64,000 bases of DNA from Undaria pinnatifida (lineage: Eukaryota > Sar > Phaeophyceae > Laminariales > Alariaceae), in contig JABAKD010000012.1 in assembly GCA_012845835.1 (NCBI GenBank), forward strand, positions 806,001 through 870,000. The letters are read 5' to 3'. Under the pieces are notes generated by a model. The model saw nothing but the letters and a program-made list of their open reading frames with translations, was not told the DNA's origin and did no database searches. A program made the translations under genes and the position numbers. This document shows positions 11,336 through 22,200 of the stretch, piece by piece. Numbering within the stretch: position 1 is the stretch's first letter; each line of letters begins with the position of its first letter.

Positions 11336-13082
11336 CGTGCGCATGCGTATTGACAGGTACTACGTACAAAATGTATGTACGTGGTAGCCTTTCTTGGGTG
11401 GCAAGCGGCAGAGTCGGTTCCCGGTTTTTCCAGGAGGGAGTAGTGAGACGTATGCACCAGTATGGACCTGGCACATCGTAGGCTGACTCCCGATTTCATT
11501 TTTTTTTCATGTTTCTGGTGTTGGCATGAAGTACGTCTGCTGTGATATCGTATGCGTATAATAGTTTACCGCCTTTGATTTGTTTGTGTTTTTTCCTTGG
11601 GGTATTCCTCAGCTCCAGAGCGACTGGAGCCTGTCCGGTGACCACGGACTTGATTATGCGAGTTAATGCGAGAACAACAACAACAAGTACTGGTAGAGAT
11701 CTGCGCGACCCGATATAACTGGCAGCGGCAGCAGCAGCGACAGCAACAGCGCTACGTACTACGTCGTACTTTGCCGGAAAAATCACTAGTCTAACTCATT
11801 TACATGCTATGATATTATTAATATGAATCCTACTTTTGCCTTGTACCATCGACCGGTGGGTGATACCACGTCCAGCCTTCACAGCAGCAGTATCTCCTTG
11901 TGTAGACTACTGCTGTACGGGTTACGACCATTGCTTACGATGGGCAAAAAGAGGAAACACTCGTTTGGTTCAATAATCATCATTTTTACTCCCCAACTCG
12001 ACTCGTACATCGGTCAGGTTTTACTGTAGGTTTTATCCTCAACTCAATCGTCTGGACAAGCAAGCCGTGGTCACACGGTAGGGTGTCTTCCCTTTTCCGC
12101 ACTCGTACAGCCGATGCTGGTCGCGCAGCAGAATACGAAGCAAACATCCAAGCACCACGAGATCAGCAGCACAACAGCAGTACCAGGAATGAGGTATGCT
12201 GCTGTAGTACCAGGTAAGGGAAAAGGGATACGGCAGCAGTAGGTATAAGGCCATAAGCCCCGAGCTTGCTTCACGATACAGCAGTACGAGCTACTTCCGA
12301 CAAGCGACCAATAATCCAGGTCCCCCGGCCCAGCAGCCACCCAGACACCCAGACAAATAATTTTATGAAAAAAATTAAAAATTCAAAACTCACAACTCTG
12401 CAGCTCTAGTCTCGTAGACTAAATCAGAAATGTATTGAGGGCTCCTTGTGCATGCATGACTACTGCTGTTCTACTCCTGTTATACCCTCCAAAAGGGAGC
12501 AGGTATACTTTATAGGGCGTTTAGGGGCAATGAACACATAGACACATTTTGGTGTCATTACGACCATGATTGCACGTCATGGTCCTAGTCGCAAGGCATC
12601 GGAGGTAGCCTATCGTAGCATACGTCGTCTACAGCAGAGAGAATGTTGCATGCTTGGCTGGGATTGGAGTCGTGAAAAAAATGAGGAAAATGGCCGACCG
12701 CTTGCCGTGGAAATTTCTGTCGTACTCTCTGTCGTACTCTCGAGTTGCGCTCACCCCCGTGTGGATGTTTCCCAGGCCAGCGAAGGGCATGCCTGCGCCA
12801 GCAGTTCGGATGGAAGCTAAGATCCTGCAGCACACCATGGTATCGCTCTGCCACCCCTGGCTCCACCTCCAAGCGTCCAAGCCTCAACGCATTTTCTTTG
12901 TGAAGCTGCTACTTGGGGGTTTGCACGCCGATCTAGGTGCGTGCCTGTTGCGGGTAACGGGGACCTGAAACGAACGCGGAGAAACGAAAAGTACCGGTAT
13001 CCAAAGTGCCGGTTCGACTACGAGAGGGGTGCGGGGAGGGACAAGCGAGCAAACCCCCGCAGCACGCGCGATGGGAGTATCA

Positions 13083-13137
13083 CACACAGCTTGAAAGCAC
13101 TAGTAGTTTCGACAGTAAATCCTCAATCTCACAGCTG
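13083..13137 (-). repeat. ~55-bp dispersed motif (example copy)
   Basis: Consensus is CAGCTGTGAG, a variable middle often with TTCGAYRAATT, then TTTGCAAGCTGYGTGAT. Other copies outside shared blocks: 3310-3362, 9177-9230, 10979-11032, 13222-13305 (divergent), and 26600-26640 (partial). Further copies are carried by the duplicated blocks, e.g. 39014-39061 and 60222-60273. Confidence 0.6.
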
Positions 13138-14815
13138 AGGATTAGTCTATATCTATCTATTATTGTGGATAAAAACGAAGAACCAGGCTGACGGGAAATT
13201 CGGTCGTACAAAACACGCGCGGCCGGTGAATCACGCAGCGTGCAAAGATTATTAATAGTACGACCTACACTTAGACTAGTCAAAATTAATCGAAATCACA
13301 GTTGTAAGCATTTTTAATGGTTTTATAAAATAGGAATGCACACTGCATAATACCTGGTACTTGGTACCAAGTAGTCTACATAATATGGCCTTGCATTTGC
13401 GCCGCCTTACGAATATACTCATGGCCGGTGAACGAACCCGCAGAGCAAGACACTGCTGTACCGGGTACGACCATATTGCGGTTCACTGTTACTACTCTGT
13501 ACGTCGTACACCGTCGTGCGCATTCTTCTCGTCTCTGATAAGTGAGCTAATGGCGTCATATCGTCACCATCGTCACCAGCGACATCATCACCAGGTCATC
13601 CAGGCCGCACGGGAGGAAACAAGAAACTGCGTCGTTGTTTTTGCCGGACGAGCACAGTGGACCACTGGCGGCGTGTATTTCCCCTCTGGCGAAGTCTGCA
13701 GGGTAACGCGCTACCCTCCAACGCACCATCATCAGCTGTCTGCAATATGTCTTTGGAGTCATTGGGAGGGGAGGTATATTGTTTTCACTCTTTGGTCCTC
13801 CTGTTTTTGCTGTTTTCGGAGAGGCGTAGACTAGAGAGTTGCCGACCACCGAATGAATGTACGGTTGTTTTTACTGTAATCTGTCAACTTTATTATTTTG
13901 GCGCCATAATAAGCATGTACCGCCCCCGCTAAGTTCCGTCGTATCTCAACCCCGAGGACATAACATGGGATTCCCTTCCTTTCCTCCCCGATGAGGTAAA
14001 CTGCATTCTTTTAGTTTCTTCGTATCGCACGGTGGGGTCATTGTATTGTGACATCTGGCATTCTGGCATTCTTGCGGTGTAGTCTAACGGTCCAGCTTGT
14101 GATGTATCATTGTAATTGCACCCGCCGTAACGTTCCCACGTTATTGTCATGGATAGATGCGATGTATTAACACTGCTAACGCTAACGTGGGGTTGCCGGT
14201 CGTCGCTCTCTTACGATTGCTCCAGTTCATCCTTCACAAGCACAAGTAAATAAGCTCAAACCGTACAACAAGCAAGTGTATACGCACATGTCTGTCTGGA
14301 CGATATCGATCATCTCAAACTGGACTCGAGGGTCTAGAAGGCCGGATCTACATCGGGCCCAAAACCCATGTGGGATCCCTAAGGGATATTTTGTCAAGAG
14401 CACGTTTTGCCTCGATGTGTTGGAAGTAGCAAAGTAGTTGGGCAAGCAAGACTCAATGATATTTCAGAACTGATACAGATATACAAGAATCCAGAGCGTT
14501 TTTGGCCTGTTTGTTTAGCCCTTTTCGCCCTTTTCGAGGGCAACACTCGACTACCTCAAAAGGGAACGTAATTATTTGTCTATCCGCGCCTGATTTAGGT
14601 ACAAATTCTGTTTTTTTTTTTCAAATGTCCGCGAAACCCCAGCCAACGTCGGTAAATACCGTTTCTTCAAACTTGCTGTAATCACGGTAATTTTTGACGC
14701 CAATCGTGTATCCCTCCTAAAAAAAGAAAAACGCCGTACGATCTCAAACCTAGGGACTCAAAATAGAGATCCCCTCTCCCCCCCTAACTCCCCCGTTTCT
14801 GAAACCGGGGATTCA

Positions 14816-15842
14816 AAACGGGGTTCCCCTCCCCCCCCCCCCCCCCGGCGGTGGTAAACGCCTTGCTACATATTACACGATGGGGTCATATTGCCATGTT
14901 ATTATATCTGGCATTACGTATTCTGCCGTTCTGGCGGTGCAACGGCTCATCTTGATGTATGTACGTACTCGAAGCGTTCCCACTATATCGTCATGGATGC
15001 GATACTATTGTATGCTAACACTATAACACTATTACTATCTTGGCGTCAACGACCGTCGCTTGTGTCGCGACGTTCTAACCCATCATTCACGGCCAAAGGA
15101 GCTCAAGGTCTAAACTTACACTCGAAGGTATGTATGCTTGACGCTCTCCTTCGAACTGGAATCGAAGGCCTAGAAGGGCGGTCCCACGTCTGCCAAAAGC
15201 GCAAGCTAAATTTCTGCAAATATTGTATGGGTCGCTAGAGCCGTGACTGTAGAAGCCGCGTGTGTACCCCAAATGGACCCAGTTTGGCTCCGCCAACCAC
15301 AGCGGCTACACCTCCGGCACGTCCTGTTTTGTGGGGACAGCGTGCCTGAAACATTCGCCTATGATGGACTCCGTCGGTATGCCTCCCGTTCCCTCCCCCC
15401 ATGTCCCTCCAAAATTAAATTGCTCACAAATTGGAAAACTAGTAACTAAATGCATCCTCGCCGCTTTTATTTTTTGTTTTTTTTCTCCTGTAGAAGTGGA
15501 TGGGTAAAAACAAAACCTAAGCTCACCACACTTCCACATCGAAATGTGTCGTGTGTCGATTTAACTCGGTTGTATAAACAAAACGGTACCGCCGTGGCTT
15601 ACGGTACGGCACCACGAGAAAGTCAACCCGCCCCGATCCTCGCGCTGGAGTATCAGGTGCGGTGGAGATAACCACCCGGGGAGGGAAGCTCCCCGGGTGG
15701 TGTGGGACTTGCGCGAGCTCACCCACTAACAAAAACCCGGCCTACGCCGCCAATCTGCCGTGCCCCCTACACGGCCAACGTAAAGTCGTTACCGAAAACT
15801 CTCCCCACCAGGACCTCTCGGGAGCCCTCAGAATGAGCACTG
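14816..15842. other. Single-copy spacer between block E and the kinase 3' flank
   Basis: Starts with an oligo-C run (about 14828-14847). It contains a diverged internal echo of the 14030-14220 sequence (near 14880-15080, sharing TATATCTGGCATT-like and GTTCCCAC strings). No gene supported. Confidence 0.6.
15672..15700. other. Perfect 12-bp-stem hairpin
   Basis: CCACCCGGGGAG, a 5-base loop, then CTCCCCGGGTGG. It lies about 500 bp past the kinase stop on the minus strand. Its role is unknown; it could be an RNA structure or a remnant of an inverted repeat. Confidence 0.7.
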
Positions 15843-15945
15843 TGCCGGTGGTACCGGTGCATTCTTCACAAAAAAACTTACAGTCGTCAAATTTAAAATT
15901 GGCGCTCCAGACTCCTGATACCATGATCTTGCCCTCCAAAGAAAA
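15843..15945 (-). repeat. Single ancestral copy of the palindrome-centre unit
   Basis: Downstream of the kinase stop, this segment matches one minus-oriented unit of the 49473-50015 array: ACCGGTGCATTCTTC, then a 7-A run, CTTACAGTCGTC, and ACCATGATCTTGCCCTCCAA. Only one copy exists here, so the array grew at the junction of the two inverted block G copies. Confidence 0.8.
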
Positions 15946-18900
15946 ATAAACACTCTGCCGTCCGGGACGGACATGAGCCCGGCATGAGAAGGCCTCGATT
16001 CTTCACCTCCGTATGTCTCAATAGCGCACCACCCGCGCGCGGTGCCCCACCTTGCCACCATCCTGCCTCCACCACAGGCCACACCGGATGGATTCCCGGT
16101 GCCCCCCCCGTCCGCCTGGAAAATGACCGACAGGGTGATCAGAACCGCGCGTGTCGCGGCGCTCCCTGCGTCGACGTTCGCGCGAAAGTCCGCACGGGCC
16201 TCAAGAAGGCATGGAAATCCTGGCGGGAGGTGCCGCCGGGGATACGGGAGCATTGTCGGCGTCACCGGAGGAGCCGATATCGAAACCGCGTGCAAGCACC
16301 TGCGCAAAGGTGAGGGGCGTGTCGAGGCCACCCACCGCCCGAGGGCGGATTGCTACCGGGGGAGAGGGCGTTGCAACGTTGTCGGCGGGTGTGGATGTGC
16401 CGAAACCGCGTGCCAGCACCTGCGCAAAGTTGAGAGGCGTGTCAAGGCCGTCCACCACCCGAGAGCGGGTTGATGCCGGGGGTGAGGGCGTGGCAACGTT
16501 GTCGGCGGGTGGAGACAAGCTGAAACCGCGAGCAAGCAGTTCTGCGAAGGTGAGCTGCGTGCCGGGTGCATCTATCACCTCCACCTCCCGCTCTTCTTGG
16601 GCGTGCCCTCCCCCGGACCCTTCCGCACCACCACCACCACCGCTACCGCCATCGACATCGCCACCTCCACGGCCGCGGTAGACCTGCTCGGCATGGGGTC
16701 CCGAAACGACGGGGGGAGGGGCGTCCTCTCCTCCAAAGCTCCGTCCCAGGGAGAACAACGTGTTGGCCAGCCGGTTGGCCAGCGCCACGGGAACCACACC
16801 GGGAAACGGTGGGGGGAGAGGGTCCACCCCCCCGGCGATCTCTTCGATGGGGGCAACGGCCACATTTGCACGGTCCGCTTCAGCAAAGTGGCCTGCAGCA
16901 GCTGGCAGTGCTACGCCATCTCCTGCCTCAACAGCCCCAGTCCCCCGAGGCACATCAACGGCCGCAACGTCGATCCCCCCCCCCCCGTGCAGTGCAGCGA
17001 CGGGGAGGGGCGCGAGGTCAACCCACTCCATGGACGGCACGTGCTGGGCCCCGTCTTCCGGCTCCTCCTCCGCGGGTTGTCCCACCAAGAGGAAGTGGGA
17101 AGAGCGTCGTCCCTCTCCAGCCAAGATTCCTCCCGAGGTGTCCCCACCGCGACCGGCGCTGGGGCTAGCTCCAGCAACGAGTGCTGCTGCCGACAACCCG
17201 GACGAAGCAGCGACGGTGACCGTAGAACCCGTCCCTGTTGTGTTGCCAGCCAGGGGAATCAAACCCTCGCCCCCGCCGTCGTCACCGCCCACGATGGCGG
17301 CCACTTCCGGTGCAGGAAGGTCGACCCCAGGGAAGGGAGCAATCTCAGGCGGGGGAGCAATCTCAGGCGGGGGAGCGATCTCAGGTGGAAGAGCGAGCCC
17401 AGGCGGGGGAGCGAGCCCGGGCGGGGGGGCGAACACGGGAGGGGGGCTGATCCCAGGCGGGGCGGCGATCCCGGGCGGAGCGGCGATCCCAAGCGGGGGA
17501 GCAATGAGCGCTTTCTCGAGGGCGGCCGTCTTCGACGCCAAGTCGCGAAGGATTTCGGTCATTGTCGACATTTTAGGTCGTTCGTTGGGGTTGCAGGATA
17601 CCGCCTGTTCGAGTACCTCGCACAGCTGAAGAAACGGGGAACATTGCATATGGCAAAGGTGGGAAGGCGAAGCGGTCGAGAGTACTGGGTTAACTAACTT
17701 TGCTGCGGTTGCTGAGGAACGTACCCTCGTTAACGTTCTGGCGGTCGATCAAAGAAGCATGAAGCAGACGAGGGGGTTCTGAATGCGTACGTACTGGAGT
17801 TTCGTGGTGGAGCACAAAGCAAATCATTGCACGGAAAACTCTACTGCCCTGTGCCCTGCTAATCGTTGGTATAGACTAAGGCTGGCTATCTTATGTGTAT
17901 AATACTGATATGTGATTGCGCTCATTTTCAGACCGTGGTTGACGTCTGTTGAATTGCATGCTGACATTTTCCCCTGTCCCCTAGGAACTCGGTTTTTGGG
18001 GCTTGGAACATCAGGTTTAGCGCTGGTGTTGTGAATTTCACAACAACAGCAAATCACACTGACCGGTAGCACCTTTTGATAAAATGGATTGTTTTCGATG
18101 GGTCGCGAAAAGTGGACTTGTTTTACGTGTAAATTGCGCGGATTTTGGCCTTCATTTTTCCGTGCATTTTGGCAGGTATTCATCAGAAACATCGCAAAGC
18201 GCTATCGTTTATCTTGGCATGAACAACGTCCCTGCTAAAGGGTAGTTTCCTATTCTACTCAACACGGTGCAACGGTGGTTCGAATGTCAAGGAAAAACTG
18301 CAACAAAAAAAAATTCGGACATGCTAGAACGGTTTGGGCAGTTTTGACAAGAAGTAGCTCCAAAACGAGATAAAAATATTTTGCTCAACTATGCCTAATT
18401 CGATCGTTTTGAACGGCATTCGGTCGCTGAACAACGTTTTTTCGTCACCCATAACCACTGAAGTAAGGGTACCAAGTGCGTCGCTTTCAGGATAAGAACA
18501 TTACACCAATGACAGTTGCCGTGGTATTGAGGGTAAATAGGAATCAGCAAAAAAAACATGCGACCTTTTGTTTCTAGTTCGTTGCCCTTCTTGTTTCTGT
18601 GTGCGAAACGCCTCATCAAACAACGCAAACGTGGCCTCGCGATGTACGACTAACAGGCCAGATAAGAAAGCCAAAACCTTGCCCATGACTCTTTTTCCTG
18701 TTCATACTCCGAGCTTGGCTACCCATGCTGCTGCTGATGGTGATGACGATACACAATACCTAGTAGACGACAGAGTGCATCACACTATTGACGGGGTACA
18801 TACGCTCGCAAGCACCAATCACCACCACGAATTGATGCGGCAGAAACTCACGTTCGACATATCTGACTGGGGCAGATTCGCGTTGAAGTTAACTGCCTTG

Positions 18901-19240
18901 AGGAAGATCCGGGGGAGGCTTCCATCGTTCATGGTACGCAAGATGACCTCGTCCTGGACACACATTAAAAAAATGCGACAAATAGCAGGGTGTACATTGC
19001 CGCAAGCACGCATCAGGACCGCCGCACAGTATATGCTGACTATATAGGTCAGCGCGCGACAGTCAACCCGACACATATTGGACAGTGTTAGGGATTATAT
19101 CTCCTTCAGAAGTGCACCCAAGTTTTAGGATCGAAAACTGCTTAGAATGAGTATGGAACAGCGTTTGCAGTTTTAAAGGGGTTACTTTACGAACAGAACG
19201 GTACGCACGTAACGCGCGATGTATACACGTAGCAAAAGTT
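15946..19240. repeat. Block G copy 1 (kinase 3' end)
   Basis: Contains the last two kinase exons, most of the last intron and the 3' flank. Inverted copies are at about 46330-49472 and 50016-53150. Homology stops around 19240, shortly after a GCAAAAGTTGGGG string. Here it continues into the single-copy kinase intron; in the arms it continues into R1 sequence. Confidence 0.9.
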
Positions 19241-22200
19241 GGGGTGCTCTTGAGGAACGGCCGGCGCTACGTACCCAAATACAAAAAATGCTGAATTGAA
19301 CGAGCACAAAGTGCTGTATAAAAGAAACCTTGCCCACTTCGGTCGAGCGCGCGCGTGAAGGATATCGTTGAGGCACGCCAGGATCGTCAACCATGGCGAG
19401 TATCGTACTCACTCGGAGTTGGTGCTGATCACCCCCTGCGACTTGCAGAACGCGGAGGCGTGCTTGCTCTTCCGCCGTCATCAGAATCTGGAGTGTGGGG
19501 CGAACAAGCCGTCCGGGGTGAACAAGCGAACCATTTTCCGAGAGGAGGAGGGGAAATCACGGTTTTTTGCTGATTTGGCTGGCTGACTGACTGACGTTGA
19601 AGTGGTAAGAGGGTGTGAAAATACCTACTGGTACATGAAAGGCTGCAGGCCATTTTCTGAGGAAACGCGGCCAATTTTGCATTATGAGCCCCACCACCCT
19701 TGTTGCAGTGCGCGGCTGCCTCTCCTGCCTCACAGCCCGACCGACGCCCCCGCCAAAGCACGGGCATGCCCCTTACCTTGTTGCCGAACATGCTGACATA
19801 ATCGAGCTTCAATGTAGCGTGGGCCACCAGGAAACAGATGTCGACCCCAACCGCGAATGTGTCTTGATCGGGTGCTGCTAGCACTGCGCCGACGACGTTC
19901 TCCGGAGGTGCCCATCCCATGGTGCCCGTTTTGGTAGCTCTCGCTTCGCCCAGACCTGTTTTGTTCGCGTCGAGGACAAGAGTGTTGCGGCTGTGGGTCA
20001 GGCTGTGTATTAATTTTGATAGGATCTCGGGGTGCAGAGGACGACGAAAAACCGCGCATTGTGTGGTTTCCGCCCTCAAAGCGATATCCGTGTGGTGGTG
20101 TTGTAACGCAGGCAGGTGTGTGCCTTGTGGGGTGTTATCGAGACCATATTTCCGCTGCTGCAGTGTCGATACGGTGCGTTGGAAATAACACTGGGTATAA
20201 CACAGGCAGAAATAGGCAAGAGCTAGCGGGAAACGGCAACGACAACGAGTCCGAGCGAGCGAAGAACCAGCGATACTAGTGCTACTGTAAAGAGGGAGCC
20301 ATATGATCGTGCGCAGCAACAGTACTAAACAACAAGCGAAAACGGCATCCGCGCAGAGGAGGGGGAAATTGTGTCGATGGTACGTGGCGCTAGCAATAAC
20401 GACCGGATTTGGCGCCCTGAAGATGGGTGTGTACGTACTGGTGTATTCACCTGAATAGTTTGTATTGATCACGCGCCGTTCTCCTGCGAGCACGGTTCGA
20501 GACTACCGAAACCCACCCTTGTACGGGTCGCTGCTAACGACAACGCTACCAATTTCACTTGAACCAGAATTGGACGACACCTTCTTATTATGGAGAATAA
20601 TGGCACGACGTGCGAAATGTCTAACAAGCAATGTACCGATAATAACGCCGACATCAAAGTGTCATGAGATATGCACGAATGTCACAGGCTATCGTAACGG
20701 TTTCGCCAGTTGGTGACAAAATATTAAAGTAAAAATAAAAATGGAGAAACACACCCAAACTTTTGTCATGTGAGACACCCGTTGGAACAACCTCTGATGC
20801 GTGCCGAATTCGACCGGGAAAAGGCAACGCTCCACAAGAAACGCCTTCCAACCGCGAGAAAACTGTGATTATGTCGTTTGTTTTTCAGCAAGAAGTTATC
20901 CTACTCTGGATTCAAGTATGGCAATCTTACCCCCCGAGACGAGGGTGGAGTACGTACATGACATGTAGAGCAATCGGGTTGAAATCGCCGCGGTTTTCGC
21001 GTGTGTACGCGTGTTTTTGTTTCCTTCACGACCCTCTTTCGACCTGCATCCCCTCTTTAGACCAAACTACCTGAAGATAGGGATAATTCTACTTTTAGCA
21101 AGAGTTTTTTATGAACTTGTTGTCCCCGAAAAATCCATTTTTGATGCAATACTTGTAGTCTAGATCAATCGTTCAAGGCGCGGGGACATCCCGCGTGATT
21201 CCTGTTTTTCCTTCTTGAACTTCCGCCTTCATTCACCCCCGAACCCCGACTCACCGCACCACAGTCCCGGGTCCGTCACCTTGGCCACGAATCCTCCAGG
21301 GCCCTCGGAGCGGCAAATGAGGGTGTTCTCGACCTTTACATCACAATGTATGAGCCCTTCCTTGTGCATGAAAGAGAGACCCTCAGTGGCGTCCGCCTCA
21401 AAGCTGGCCACACGCAGCACAACACCAAGAAGAACAATACAAGATCAAGAGAGAACGGCGCAAATAAAAAAAAACAAGATATCGTCAGGAAATCTGGGCG
21501 CGAACCGGCGAAGCATTGGAGAACGACCTCGACCTGGCGAACCGCATCGAGCAGCCTTTCTGTTCAACAATATTTCTATCGAATCGATCCATAATCATTG
21601 CAACGACCAACGACACCGCATGTGCACACGTGCTGTGGGGTGTGCTCACCCAAGCTGTTGAGACAGCGTGAACATGATGTTACTTGTTCCCGCGGAGGCC
21701 TGGTACAGGTCGGAAACAGCGATTTCCATTAAAAGGCCCTCTTCCCCCGCGATATCGCTCAAGCAGTCGACATCGATAATCTTCTCGTGTTTCGGCAAGC
21801 TGAGATAGGTGTGAGGGGCACAAGGGGCGCGGAGGGGGTGTAATGGCGTCATTCGGAAGGGGGGGGCGGACGTGGCAGAAGGCGAGAGCTACCTCGGACG
21901 CCCGTGCGTGTGATCATCAAGCGGCCGACACCGCCAGGTACACACCCACACGCAGTAGTAACACCTACCAGAGTATACCAGGTATGTTATAGCAAGCTAT
22001 CATTCACGAGTCCCTGTGCGGCTTCGAACACTACCGCCTCGGTATATACGCGTGGCGACTCGCTGCCGACACGCGCACGCCTAACGTCTGTGACTAAAAA
22101 TTCTCGAGCATTAGGCTGATCGCATGACGGGATGAAGGATGGGAGGACTCACATGGCGTACGCGGCAAGCTCGCGCACCAGGCAGTATGCCGAGTTTCCC

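Larger units (their letters stand above)
8237..14815. repeat. Block E copy 1, no supported gene
   Basis: Inverted copy at 32531-40002; a third partial copy is split between 58986-60318 and 60319-64000. It contains an R1 repeat, oligo-G duplications, CAG arrays and a polypyrimidine tract. Frames across these tracts shift between copies, arguing against coding function. Many TA-bounded micro-indels distinguish the copies. Confidence 0.85.

Noticed and set aside
16597..17697. Long overlapping plus-strand frames (up to 366 codons) opposite the last kinase exon
   Set aside because: GC-rich antisense shadows; the minus-strand frame continues the kinase domain through subdomain XI and has the splice acceptor.
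18568..19047. 159-codon plus-strand frame conserved in three copies (180 codons in the arms)
   Set aside because: It is the antisense of the minus-strand kinase exon 18953-18852 and its intron, which has consensus splice sites and fits the kinase in phase.
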